Below, piece after piece: positions 8,300 to 18,299 of a stretch of DNA of 64,000 bases. Numbering within the stretch: position 1 is the first letter of the stretch; each line of letters begins with the position of its first letter. The stretch covers positions 558,001 through 622,000 of the forward strand of contig NKIY01000001.1 in NCBI GenBank assembly GCA_002256345.1, given 5' to 3'. Position numbers and translations under genes: made by a program. The notes beneath the pieces were generated by a model, which saw only the letters and a program-made list of their open reading frames with translations, ran no database searches and was not told the DNA's origin. Source of the stretch: Bradyrhizobiaceae bacterium PARB1 (GTDB lineage: Bacteria; Pseudomonadota; Alphaproteobacteria; Rhizobiales; Xanthobacteraceae).

Positions 8300-8851
8300 C
8301 TATTCGCGCGCCAGCCTCACATCAACCTCCCGCTCTACGAATCCCCATTCCTCGCTCTCGCGCAGCATGGCGACCAGCTCCTCGAAGCGTTCGGCATGCT
8401 CCGGCGCGTATTCGAACCAGGTGAGGAAATCGAACGGGCCGCCGAGATCGCGTGAATGGTAGAGCTGGCGCGCGATCGCCGGCAGGTATTTCAGGCTGTC
8501 GGCGATGTGGCGCGATTTGTCCTCGAAGATCCGGCGCCGCTCGTTCTGGCTCATCAGCCACCACGCGTTGTTCTTGCGGATCGGGATCAGTGCGGCGCGT
8601 GTCGCCTCCAGGCGGCCGAGTCCGGCCTGCACCTTGTTGAGTGCGATCTTCTCCAGCCGCTCCACATAGCGCACATGGCTGGCGACGCCGATCAGCCGCC
8701 AGGAATGGGCCGATGGCGCCGGCGGCAGCGAGATCGTCTCCGAATGGGTGACAGACAGTGCGGGCATGATCGGCAGCGTGTCCCCGCGCACGGGCGCGAT
8801 GGAGAGCACCCGCCACGTGCCGGTCTGGCCACCTCGAAAAGTCGTGAACAT
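8300..8851 (-). CDS. cld: Chlorite dismutase-family heme protein, short dimeric type
   Basis: A 183-residue protein with the short architecture of the dimeric chlorite dismutases described from Nitrobacter. The C-terminal half contains KSRHIADSLKYLPAIARQL: His115 fits the proximal heme ligand and Arg128 the distal arginine required for chlorite decomposition. Other conserved blocks are GVASHVRYVERLEKIAL and FDFLTWFEYAPEHAERFE. The true start is inferred at the ATG at 8851 (MFTTFRGG), because the upstream open frame to 8989 is repeat sequence. No perchlorate-reduction genes are nearby. Physiological substrate (chlorite versus another oxidant) is uncertain. Confidence 0.85.
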   Translation of the reverse strand: MFTTFRGGQTGTWRVLSIAPVRGDTLPIMPALSVTHSETISLPPAPSAHSWRLIGVASHVRYVERLEKIALNKVQAGLGRLEATRAALIPIRKNNAWWLMSQNERRRIFEDKSRHIADSLKYLPAIARQLYHSRDLGGPFDFLTWFEYAPEHAERFEELVAMLRESEEWGFVEREVDVRLARE

Positions 8852-8899
8852 GACTTCTGTTAAAAACGGAACTGGGGAGAATTCAAGGGCGATATCGCG

Positions 8900-9022
8900 C
8901 AGCCCGGATGGAGCGGAAGCGTAATCCGGGAACAGGAGGGGTAGCGGAGGCGACGGTCCCCGGATTGCGTGGAGTTTACCGTCGGGCACGCTTCGCGTGA
9001 CCCGTTGGCTCCATCCGGGCTA
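8900..9022. repeat. Short interspersed inverted repeat (AGCCCGGATGGAGC type)
   Basis: Perfect 14-bp arms AGCCCGGATGGAGC (8901-8914) and GCTCCATCCGGGCT (9008-9021) enclose further CCGGATT repeats. Related elements occur at 25397-25479 and 48235-48265. It fills the gap between the chlorite dismutase-family gene and dnaG. No coding content is apparent. Confidence 0.75.
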
Positions 9023-9103
9023 CAAGGCGCTCCCTGTGAATAACGGTTGCCTTTTGCCGATATCTGCCAATTGGCAACCGTCACCCTATATGCCTAAGTG
9101 ACC

Positions 9104-11092
9104 ATGCGTTTCACGCCCCAATTCCTCGAAGAGCTGCGCGCCCGGCTTCCGGTTTCGGAAGTCGTGGGCAAGCGCGTCAAGCTGAAGAAGGCGGGGCGGG
9201 AATGGAAGGGCCTGTCGCCGTTCCAGCAGGAAAAGTCGCCATCGTTCTTCGTCAATGACGAGAAGGGATTTTACCACGACTTCTCCTCGGGCAAGCATGG
9301 CAGCATCTTCGATTTCGTGATGGAGACCGAAGGCGTCAGCTTTCCTGAGGCGGTGGAGCGCCTGGCCTCCATGGCCGGCCTCGCGGTGCCTGCCGCGACA
9401 CCGGATGCCGCGCGGCAGGAGCAGCGCCGCCGGACCCTGCATGACGTCATGGAGATCGCCGCAAAATTCTTCCAGGACACGCTGACCTCGCGCCATGGCG
9501 CGCAGGCGCGCGGCTATCTCGCCGATCGCGGTATCGGCCCGCAGACGCAGCTCCAGTTTCGCATGGGCTATGCGCCAGAGGATCGCTTCGCGCTGAAGGA
9601 GCATCTCGGCGCCGCCGGCATTCCTGTCTCCGACATGATCGAGACCGGCATGCTGATCGGCGGCGACGACATCCCGGTGCCCTATGATCGCTTCCGCGAC
9701 CGCGTGATGTTTCCGATCAGCGATGCCCGCGGCCGCATCATCGCCTTCGGCGGCCGTGCGCTGAAGAAGGATGTCCCGGCGAAATACCTGAATTCGCCGG
9801 AGACGCCGCTCTTCCACAAGGGCGACAACCTCTACAATTTCCCCATGGCCCGCAAAGCCGCCCATGACGGTGCGCCCATCGTGGTGGTCGAGGGCTATGT
9901 GGACGTCATCGCCATGGTCGGCGTCGGCTTTCCCGGCGCGGTCGCGCCGCTCGGCACCGCGCTCACCGAAAACCAGTTGCAGCTTTTGTGGAAGATGGTG
10001 GACGAGCCGATCCTCTGCTTCGACGGCGACCGCGCCGGCCAGAAGGCGGCCTGGCGCGCGGCCGAGCTGGCGCTGCCGCATCTCAAGCCCGGCAAGAGCC
10101 TGCGCTTTGCCATCCTGCCGGAGGGGCAGGACCCCGACGACCTCGCCCGCTCCGGCGGGCGCGGCGCCATCGAGGATGTCATCGCGGCCGCCGGCACGCT
10201 GTCGGACCTGATCTGGGCCCGCGAGATCGCCGCCGGGGACTTCTCCACCCCCGAGCGCCGCGCCGCGCTGGAAGCCCGCATCAATGAGATCTCGACCGTC
10301 ATCCGCGACGATGTCGTGAAGAAATATTATCGCCAGGATCTCGCCGACCGCCTCTACCGTCAGTTCGGTGGCGGCGCCAAGGGCGGCGGCGGATACCGCA
10401 GCGGCGGCCAGGGCGGCCAATTCCAGCGCGCCCCGCAGCGCCAGTTTCAGCCGCGAATCAGTGGCAACAATCGCGGCGTGTCGCCGACAGCGAGCCAGAT
10501 GCTCGGCCGCGGGCCCTATCAGGCCATTAGTCCACAGCTTGCTACGTCGTCCATCATGCGCGGCCAGCGCAGCGCCGTCTCCCGGCGCGAGGCGCTGATC
10601 CTGCAGAGCCTGATCAACCATCCCTGGCTGCTGCATGACCGGCTCGAGGAGGTTGCAGCGCTCGAGCTGGCACATCCGGAGATGCACCGGCTGCGTGCCG
10701 GCATCATCGCGGCCTTCGCCCATGAGCATCATCACGGCGACGAAGCCGAGCAAAGCGCGGAAATGCGTGAAGACCTGGTAAAGGCCGGTTTTACCGAGCA
10801 ATTACAGCAGGTTGAGCGGGCAAATTCGGTTCATGCAGTGTGGGCGGCGCAGCCCGGCGCGGCGCAGGAAGACGTTTTGGCCACCTGGATGCAGCTCGTC
10901 GCCTTGCATCGCCAGTACCACTCATTACTTAGGGAGCTCAAGGATGCCGAGCTCGCATTGGGCGCGGAGGCCAGTGAAACCAATTATGGTTGGCTCCGCG
11001 ACGTCAAGGCCCGGCTTGCCGAGGTGGACGGGACCGAGGCGCTGATCGAAGGGTTTGGCGAGTTGTCGGGTCGGTTCCAGCGCAGCCAGTAA
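9104..11092 (+). CDS. dnaG: DNA primase lacking zinc ligands
   Basis: A 662-residue DnaG that makes RNA primers at the replication fork. The N-terminal CHC2-type domain is present (residues 1-100), but the four zinc ligands are replaced: the usual CPFH is SPFQ (Ser38, Gln41), and the usual CFGC is DFSS (Asp59, Ser62). The catalytic TOPRIM domain follows, with VVVEGYVDVIAM near residue 265 and ILCFDGDRAGQKAA near 305. The C-terminal 150 residues would be the DnaB-interacting domain, after a Gly/Gln-rich linker at about residues 423-460. A GTG lies two codons upstream as an alternative start. rpoD follows, as in many alphaproteobacteria. Confidence 0.95.
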   Translation: MRFTPQFLEELRARLPVSEVVGKRVKLKKAGREWKGLSPFQQEKSPSFFVNDEKGFYHDFSSGKHGSIFDFVMETEGVSFPEAVERLASMAGLAVPAATPDAARQEQRRRTLHDVMEIAAKFFQDTLTSRHGAQARGYLADRGIGPQTQLQFRMGYAPEDRFALKEHLGAAGIPVSDMIETGMLIGGDDIPVPYDRFRDRVMFPISDARGRIIAFGGRALKKDVPAKYLNSPETPLFHKGDNLYNFPMARKAAHDGAPIVVVEGYVDVIAMVGVGFPGAVAPLGTALTENQLQLLWKMVDEPILCFDGDRAGQKAAWRAAELALPHLKPGKSLRFAILPEGQDPDDLARSGGRGAIEDVIAAAGTLSDLIWAREIAAGDFSTPERRAALEARINEISTVIRDDVVKKYYRQDLADRLYRQFGGGAKGGGGYRSGGQGGQFQRAPQRQFQPRISGNNRGVSPTASQMLGRGPYQAISPQLATSSIMRGQRSAVSRREALILQSLINHPWLLHDRLEEVAALELAHPEMHRLRAGIIAAFAHEHHHGDEAEQSAEMREDLVKAGFTEQLQQVERANSVHAVWAAQPGAAQEDVLATWMQLVALHRQYHSLLRELKDAELALGAEASETNYGWLRDVKARLAEVDGTEALIEGFGELSGRFQRSQ

Positions 11093-11137
11093 TCGATATT
11101 TGCTGCGGACGAACCGTTGCCAAGGGCAAAAAGACTC

Positions 11138-11156
11138 GCCAAAACCATGGTTTGGC
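11138..11156. promoter_or_regulatory. Near-perfect palindrome between dnaG and rpoD
   Basis: GCCAAAACCATGGTTTGGC is a palindrome broken by one extra A. It is not followed by a T-run, so it does not look like a terminator. It could be a protein-binding site ahead of rpoD, about 230 bp upstream of its start codon. No regulator can be named; the remainder of 11093-11382 holds nothing else that I recognise. Confidence 0.3.
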
Positions 11157-11382
11157 GGCACAAACAGGGTTAATCCGGGCTTAAGCCCTTCACGGGTAAA
11201 GCCGTAGCAGAGATTGAATAGCCGAGACCGACGAACCGGGTATGACGATAAGGGTGGCGAAAGGCAAGCGCCGCCCTTTGCGCGTCATCCCGTCACGCAA
11301 GTGATGAGCAAGTCGATCGGCACGAGAGATGAGATGGCGGGGCGTGTGCGCCTCCGGCGTGAGCGCGTTTCAGGAGCATTGA

Positions 11383-13506
<2,124 letters not shown>

Positions 13507-13597
13507 CTTCGCCATCATCCTAAGGCGCGAACGTAAGCGAGCCTCGCAGCGAATGGCGGGCCATTCGCAAGGGATGGCCAGGAACTCGGAACACCAA

Positions 13598-13627
13598 ATG
13601 GCGGGCTCACAGCCCGCCATTTTCGTT
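13598..13627 (+). terminator. Terminator downstream of rpoD
   Basis: The stem AATGGCGGGCT / AGCCCGCCATT with a 3-nt CAC loop (13598-13621) is followed by TTCGTT. Its position about 90 bp after the rpoD stop suits rpoD termination. Confidence 0.8.
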
Positions 13628-13663
13628 CATGGAACCCTTTGCCCTTCCACGCGTTATCTCGGC

Positions 13664-13906
13664 ATGACAGAGCAAGTTGAGCAATCAGTCCCGCACAAGC
13701 TTACTCCCATCGAGCGAGCTGAACGTAACCTGATGCGTCAGAAGGACGCCGAAAAGGCCATGGCTGAGCACGAACGTGCGCAGGCCGCGGTCTACGCCAA
13801 TATGGAGCGCCTGCGTGCCGAACGCCTCAAGCGCGAGGCGGCCGGCGAGAACAAGGCGCCGCCTGCGCGCCGCACAGCCAAACGCGCGGCGGGTGCGCGG
13901 GCCTGA
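13664..13906 (+). CDS. Small charged coiled-coil protein, function unknown
   Basis: An 80-residue protein rich in Ala, Glu, Arg and Lys, with a predicted continuous helix (about residues 14-55: AERNLMRQKDAEKAMAEHER and onward) and a basic tail ending in RRTAKRAAGARA. I do not recognise a characterised family. The frame is open further upstream (from 13553), but that part runs across the rpoD terminator, so the ATG at 13664 is the sensible start. A terminator follows at 13942. Confidence 0.6.
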   Translation: MTEQVEQSVPHKLTPIERAERNLMRQKDAEKAMAEHERAQAAVYANMERLRAERLKREAAGENKAPPARRTAKRAAGARA

Positions 13907-13941
13907 TCACGAAGACATTTGGGAGACATCCCAGCCATCAC

Positions 13942-13968
13942 AACGGCGGACCTCAAGGTCCGCCGTTT
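13942..13968 (+). terminator. Terminator of the cggcggacc repeat family, copy 1
   Basis: The stem AACGGCGGACC / GGTCCGCCGTT with a short loop, followed by TTTG, lies 36 bp after the preceding stop codon. The same stem core recurs at 15074-15099 and 15991-16011. Confidence 0.75.
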
Positions 13969-14096
13969 GTCATTGCTCATCTGCCATCGCCGCATGCCTT
14001 CGTCATTTGCGAAGGCTGTCTCCGTCACTTCCGCATTGTGCGATGGCCGCCCCGGCGCGAGGCTGATGCCGTCTCATGGCGGAGGGCATCGCAACG

Positions 14097-14300
14097 ATGT
14101 CGGATCTCCTTCTCCAGGTCGTCGCTATCAGGCTTGCCGCATTGCTGCTCGCAAGTCTCGTGCTGCGCGCGCTGCCGGAGCAGCCCAGCACGCCGTCCTC
14201 CGCGCCGCCGATGTCGCTGCAGCGCCAGGTCGCCATGCCGCATCCCGACCGCGCCGATCCCGTCGATCTCGCCTGGCGCGACATGCGCCTGCACGACTGA
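14097..14300 (+). CDS. Possible small membrane protein
   Basis: A 67-residue frame starting MSDLLLQVVAIRLAALLLAS, with one strongly hydrophobic N-terminal helix and a polar, proline-containing tail. GGAGGG at 14081-14086 lies 10 bp before the ATG, which supports translation. No family is recognised and the open frame could be fortuitous in this GC-rich DNA. Confidence 0.35.
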   Translation: MSDLLLQVVAIRLAALLLASLVLRALPEQPSTPSSAPPMSLQRQVAMPHPDRADPVDLAWRDMRLHD

Positions 14301-14437
14301 TCCGCGCCGGCCCGCGCGCCGTCATCGCCGCCGCATTCTCCCGCACGGGCCGCACCCGGCGAAGCGCAGCGCGAAGCCGGGAACGCTTCGCATCGCTCGT
14401 CATTGCCCCTGCATCACACACAGCGATGGAGGTCCTG

Positions 14438-15001
14438 ATGGCCGCGAAACTCAACGGCAAGCGCGTACTCATTCTCGCCACCAATGGTTTTGAACAGTCG
14501 GAACTGGAAGTGCCGCGCGATCGCCTCACCGAGGCCGGCGCCGAGGTGCATGTGGCATCCCCCGAGGCCGGCGTCATCCGCGGCTGGTTCGGCGACGACT
14601 GGGGCCAGTCGGTGAAGGTCGATGTGGCGCTCGCCAGCGCCAATGACAATGACTACGACGCCCTGGTGCTGCCAAGCGGCCAGATCAATCCGGATCTGCT
14701 CCGCGTCAATGCGGACGCGCTGGCGCTGATCAAAACCTTCTATTCCGCCGGCAAGCCGATCGCCGCGATCTGCCATGCGCCGTGGCTGCTGGTTGAGGCC
14801 GGCATCGCCGCGGGCCGCAAGATGACATCGTATCATTCCATCAAGAACGACGTGATCAATGCCGGGGCGAAGTGGCAGGACAGGGAGGTCGTCAGCGACG
14901 GCGGCATCGTGACCTCGCGCAATCCCGGCGATCTCGAAGCGTTTGCGAAGAAGATCATCGAGGAGATCAGGGAGTCGAAGCACGAACGCGCGGCGGCATA
15001 G
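14438..15001 (+). CDS. DJ-1/PfpI-family protein (type 1 glutamine amidotransferase-like)
   Basis: A 187-residue protein with the nucleophile elbow AAICHAPWLLVEA (Cys near residue 109) and the early Glu in NGFEQSELEVP near residue 20, as in PfpI/YhbO-type proteins. These have been described as stress-induced peptidases or glyoxalase/deglycase enzymes; the true activity is debated. The ATG at 14438 follows TGGAGG. The 3' end and its terminator are duplicated as a remnant about 1 kb downstream (15854-16017). Confidence 0.85.
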   Translation: MAAKLNGKRVLILATNGFEQSELEVPRDRLTEAGAEVHVASPEAGVIRGWFGDDWGQSVKVDVALASANDNDYDALVLPSGQINPDLLRVNADALALIKTFYSAGKPIAAICHAPWLLVEAGIAAGRKMTSYHSIKNDVINAGAKWQDREVVSDGGIVTSRNPGDLEAFAKKIIEEIRESKHERAAA

Positions 15002-15073
15002 GCGTAGCGCGCTCAGGCGCTACACGCTCTCCTGTCATTGCCGGGCTTGACACGGCAATCCATCTGAATGCGA

Positions 15074-15108
15074 AGCGGCGGACCGAGCGGTCCGCCGCTC
15101 TGCGTTTT
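15074..15108 (+). terminator. Terminator of the cggcggacc family, copy 2
   Basis: The stem AGCGGCGGACC / GGTCCGCCGCT (15074-15099) is followed by CTGCGTTTTGC. It is the terminator of the DJ-1/PfpI gene and resembles copies at 13942 and 15991. Confidence 0.7.
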
Positions 15109-15250
15109 GCACCTATGAAATGAGGCAAGCTGCGTCGTTGTCCGGGTTGAAACGGCACTCGGAGGCAAGTCGTAAAAATCAATCAAAGATTGAGTTATAT
15201 GTATCAATGACTAAAGATTGCATATCAGCGACGACATTGAGGGGGGCACC

Positions 15251-15796
15251 ATGACGGATACGGTCTCGTTCAAGCTTTTGCTTGCCGTCGTTCCCGGGCT
15301 ATTGGGCTTCCTCGGATCGTGGATAGGCGCGCGCATTGCGCTGTCGGGCTTCAGGCGCCAGCGCGCATTCGACAAGCGGCTGGATTGGTATGAACGCGCG
15401 GCGAAGTCGTTGCGTCATCTGGCTCAACGCATTGAAGTCGCGATGACCTTCCAGCGGGAGGAGGATGTCGATCCCGAATTTCTCAAGAAGCTCTGGCGTC
15501 AGATCCAGAGCGCCCACCTCGATCTGGACGAAGTCGTATATGAGGCCGGATTCTACGGGTCAGCCGCTGCCATCGCGCTGATGAACAAGATCGGACATAC
15601 GGTTCAGGGCGTCGCCGATAGCAGCGAAGCTTTTGATCCGGATGCAATCGGTGAGGATGTGAGAGATGCGGCACTTGAAAAGGTCGAGGGGCTGATCGCC
15701 AGATTGCGCAAGGCGCACGCACCGCTTGTCGCCGAAGGACGCCGGCATCTCGGGCTCGATGAGGTAAGCTGGATGGGCCGGCTTGCTCGCGCGTGA
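15251..15796 (+). CDS. Membrane-anchored helical protein, function unknown
   Basis: A 181-residue protein with one N-terminal transmembrane helix (about residues 8-30, LLLAVVPGLLGFLGSWIGARIAL). A basic, helical cytoplasmic region follows (RQRAFDKRLDWYERAAKSLRHL and onward). No enzyme motif is visible. The ATG at 15251 follows GAGGGG with good spacing. The gene is sandwiched between the DJ-1/PfpI gene and a partial duplicate of that gene's end, so it may have been inserted or trapped by a duplication. An AT-rich stretch lies upstream at about 15170-15230. Confidence 0.6.
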   Translation: MTDTVSFKLLLAVVPGLLGFLGSWIGARIALSGFRRQRAFDKRLDWYERAAKSLRHLAQRIEVAMTFQREEDVDPEFLKKLWRQIQSAHLDLDEVVYEAGFYGSAAAIALMNKIGHTVQGVADSSEAFDPDAIGEDVRDAALEKVEGLIARLRKAHAPLVAEGRRHLGLDEVSWMGRLARA

Positions 15797-15853
15797 GTTC
15801 GCCTTCGTGTGGCTCACGAATGCGCATTGTCCGTTTATGGATTATTCCGCCAG

Positions 15854-15921
15854 GGCGAAGTGGCAGAACAAGGAGGTCGTTAGCGACGGCGGCCTCGTGA
15901 CGTCGCGCAAGGCCGAACACG
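15854..15921 (+). pseudogene. 3' remnant of a second DJ-1/PfpI gene
   Basis: A 56-bp block (15854-15909) matches 14866-14921 inside the intact DJ-1/PfpI gene at 51 of 56 positions without gaps. In the same phase it encodes AKWQNKEVVSDGGLVTSR. The following sequence (TGTCATGGCCCGGCACG...) and the hairpin at 15991 also resemble the downstream flank of the intact gene. The N-terminal three quarters and the active site are absent, so this is a non-functional relic. Confidence 0.75.
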
Positions 15922-15990
15922 CGCACCGCGTAGGCGCTGCACCCATGGCTGTCATGGCCCGGCACGACTGGGCCTCCATTTAAACGCAAA

Positions 15991-16017
15991 ACGGCGGACC
16001 AAGAGGTCCGCTATTTT
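15991..16017 (+). terminator. Terminator-like hairpin, cggcggacc family, copy 3
   Basis: The stem GCGGACC / GGTCCGC (15994-16011) is followed by TATTTTGC. It is the degenerate partner of the hairpin at 15074 and belongs to the duplicated DJ-1/PfpI 3' end. Confidence 0.6.
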
Positions 16018-16104
16018 GCTATGCTTGGCAATGCGTCGTTCACCGTGTCTGATGGTTCGTCAGGGCATTAACCGTGATGTGGTGCTACTCTGATAGTAGA
16101 TTCG

Positions 16105-17859
16105 ATGTTCGCATCGGACATGGATCGCAGCACTGCCATGAGCCCAAAATTCCAGGTCTTCCTCGCGATCCTGATCGGGTTTTGCCTACTGACCAGTCTA
16201 ATTCCGGAAGTGTATATCTTCCTTCTGCTGTTCAGTTTGGGCATGGCGTATCCACTCATCTACGCGAACACGCTTCTGCTTTACGTGCTCGCCGCGCTGC
16301 CGGCCTTGTTGCGCTACTGGCGCAATCCCGGTGACAGACGAAAGATCGTGATTGCGGCGCTGCTGGTGCCGCTTGTCGGCATCGTACTGCCGCAGGCGGT
16401 TCGGCTGATCGCGACCTACAATATGCAAGGCCTGCACGTCGGGGATGTCGAGCGCGTGCTGCCATCGCCGCCCCAACAGATCGAGTTGTTCGGAGAGCCG
16501 TCATTCGCCACCTCCGGCAACACGCCGGTCGATCGCGCGCCGTGCGACGAGCTGTGTCAGTCGCTGCTGTTGAGCAGGAAAGTGGATCTCGTGCGCGTGA
16601 CGCGGGAGCTGGCCATCGGCACGGCGCGTCCGCAGCGGCTCGATTATGTACTCGAACAGCATGGCAGTTGCCCGAGTACATTCGTCGATGGCCAGCCGAT
16701 CCTGCAACAGAGCAAGGATGCCATCAGCACCGGGACCTGCTTCGTGGCCAAACAAGCTGGCGACGATCCATTGCCGCTGCGTATCGCGCGCCGGAGCCAG
16801 AAATTCGACGAGCCCCGCAATCTCGCCCGCGATCTGATGACGGTGTTCACCGGCGTCAAGCGCGTTACGGTGATGGAGGTCTCCACGGCCGCGTCGTCCG
16901 GATGGTCGCTCGCCACGCGCAACACGGAGGTGACGTTCTCCTATTGGGCGACGCCGCTCTTTGTGATGCTGGCGCCATGTCATGGCTTCTGTGCGGGCGC
17001 TCCGGTGTTCGGGCGCGTTGACCACACGCTCAATGCGTTTGATCCTGTCGCCTATGCTTTCAAGGTCATCGGGCTCAGGCAGGCAACGCTGCCCGCATCA
17101 CTCGGCCCGGTGGAGCGCGTCAATGCGGTGCTTGATCGCGGCAATGCGGCGCTGACCGACAATCAAAACGATCTCGTGCGTGAATGGGCGATGCATGCCA
17201 TGCGCGCGCCCTGCCAGTTTCGCCGCAACGGCTGTCCGCCGCTCGATGCCGCCGACCGGGCGACATTGATCCGCTTACTGAAGGATCGGCGCGTGCAGGA
17301 CTATCGCTTTATCGCCAATGTGCTGGATCGCAATCACGATGTCGCGGCCGACAATCTCGACATGTTGCTGGACGAGATGACGGCGCGCGGCGCCAACTCC
17401 ACCTACACCGTGAGTATCGGTGCCATTGTGGCGCGGCTCGACATCGATCTGTTGCACTTGCGGCGTGATCGGTTTCTCCCACTGATCCGTGAAAATGACT
17501 GGAAGAGGTCGCGTAGCCTCGCAATGTCCGCCGGACGGCTCGGTGTCGATACCACCGATCTGATTGCGGAACGCCTGAAGAAGCCATCATCGGCCAAAAG
17601 CGCTGGCGAAGCCGCCTGTATGGCGGATGAGGCGATTGGCCGTGCGCTCGTGCCGGCCTTGCTGGACTATCTACGGAGCCGGCCGGTCAGCAACGACTTT
17701 CCGCAGGATGCGTCGCAGATCGTCGTCGTCGCGCTGGCCCGCTATGGCCATTATGAGGAAGCGAAAGAGATCTATCTTGCGCGCTTTCCTCGGATGCGGA
17801 CGTCGCTGCCGAGCGAGAAGCCGGCAGGTGGCCGTGAAGGTCTGGACGCCTGCCTCTGA
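16105..17859 (+). CDS. Large membrane protein, function unknown
   Basis: A protein of up to 584 residues with about three to four hydrophobic segments in the first 110 residues, then a long hydrophilic region. The latter holds several Cys pairs (APCDELC, APCHGFC, APCQFRRNGC) that could form disulfides if it is periplasmic. The C-terminal 200 residues look like an alpha-helical repeat array. I recognise no family. In-frame ATGs at 16105, 16120 and 16138 are all possible starts, and none has a strong ribosome-binding site. It is flanked by terminators and appears monocistronic. Confidence 0.65.
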   Translation: MFASDMDRSTAMSPKFQVFLAILIGFCLLTSLIPEVYIFLLLFSLGMAYPLIYANTLLLYVLAALPALLRYWRNPGDRRKIVIAALLVPLVGIVLPQAVRLIATYNMQGLHVGDVERVLPSPPQQIELFGEPSFATSGNTPVDRAPCDELCQSLLLSRKVDLVRVTRELAIGTARPQRLDYVLEQHGSCPSTFVDGQPILQQSKDAISTGTCFVAKQAGDDPLPLRIARRSQKFDEPRNLARDLMTVFTGVKRVTVMEVSTAASSGWSLATRNTEVTFSYWATPLFVMLAPCHGFCAGAPVFGRVDHTLNAFDPVAYAFKVIGLRQATLPASLGPVERVNAVLDRGNAALTDNQNDLVREWAMHAMRAPCQFRRNGCPPLDAADRATLIRLLKDRRVQDYRFIANVLDRNHDVAADNLDMLLDEMTARGANSTYTVSIGAIVARLDIDLLHLRRDRFLPLIRENDWKRSRSLAMSAGRLGVDTTDLIAERLKKPSSAKSAGEAACMADEAIGRALVPALLDYLRSRPVSNDFPQDASQIVVVALARYGHYEEAKEIYLARFPRMRTSLPSEKPAGGREGLDACL

Positions 17860-17919
17860 CTTGACCGTGCGTTGTGCGGCAGAAGTTGGAGCCGATGCTG
17901 CCGGCGGTCTCGGAACGCA

Positions 17920-17946
17920 AAATGGCCGGGACATGCCCGGCCATTT
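17920..17946. terminator. Bidirectional terminator between convergent genes
   Basis: AAATGGCCGGG, loop ACAT, GCCCGGCCATTT forms a perfect stem between the gene ending at 17859 and the minus-strand gene ending at 17975. A and T runs on either side suit termination in both directions. Confidence 0.75.
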
Positions 17947-17974
17947 CAAATTCATACACGGCTAACGCGAAGCC

Positions 17975-18211
17975 TTACTTCTTCTTCGCTCCAACCCGCT
18001 CCACGTTGGCAATCTCCAGCGGCGGCTTGCCGCTCTTTTCGGCGATCTCGCGGTCCTGCTCGGCGATGGCTGCTTTCGCCGGCTCGTCGCCGTCGAGGCC
18101 GCCGAGCAGCTCCGAGGGGACGCGGCGGTTGGAGCGCTGCGAGCCGTCCACATAAGTGACGTTGAAAAAGGCGAATTCGCCTTTGGGATTGGTACCGGGT
18201 TTCTTGGCCAT
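17975..18211 (-). CDS. Small conserved-looking protein, function unknown
   Basis: A 78-residue soluble protein, MAKKPGTNPKGEF then FFNVTYVDGSQRSNRRVP, ending in VGAKKK. It has a defined short beta-like N-terminal half and a helical second half (DEPAKAAIAEQDREIAEKSG). I have seen similar small proteins in Bradyrhizobiaceae but cannot name a family. It ends next to a bidirectional terminator, which supports it being a real gene. The upstream flank is the long non-coding region 18212-19096. Confidence 0.6.
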   Translation of the reverse strand: MAKKPGTNPKGEFAFFNVTYVDGSQRSNRRVPSELLGGLDGDEPAKAAIAEQDREIAEKSGKPPLEIANVERVGAKKK

Positions 18212-18299
18212 GCGCGGCTTGTCGGCGATGCCGGCGCGAGAGTCAAAGCCAATGCGCGCAGGGCATGCATGCCATCAACAACCTGGCAGCGCCGCAGCC

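Noticed and set aside
8852-8989. N-terminal extension of the chlorite dismutase-family protein
   Set aside because: The extra 46 codons are repeat sequence; removing them gives the family length of 183 residues.
9086-10801. Long antisense open frame (571 codons) across dnaG
   Set aside because: It mirrors dnaG codons in GC-rich DNA, has Arg/Ala/Gly-rich composition without family resemblance, and no ribosome-binding site; dnaG itself is unmistakable.
13919-14437. 173-codon N-terminal extension of the DJ-1/PfpI protein
   Set aside because: The extension crosses a terminator and is Arg/Ser-rich; the core begins at the ATG with a good ribosome-binding site at 14438.
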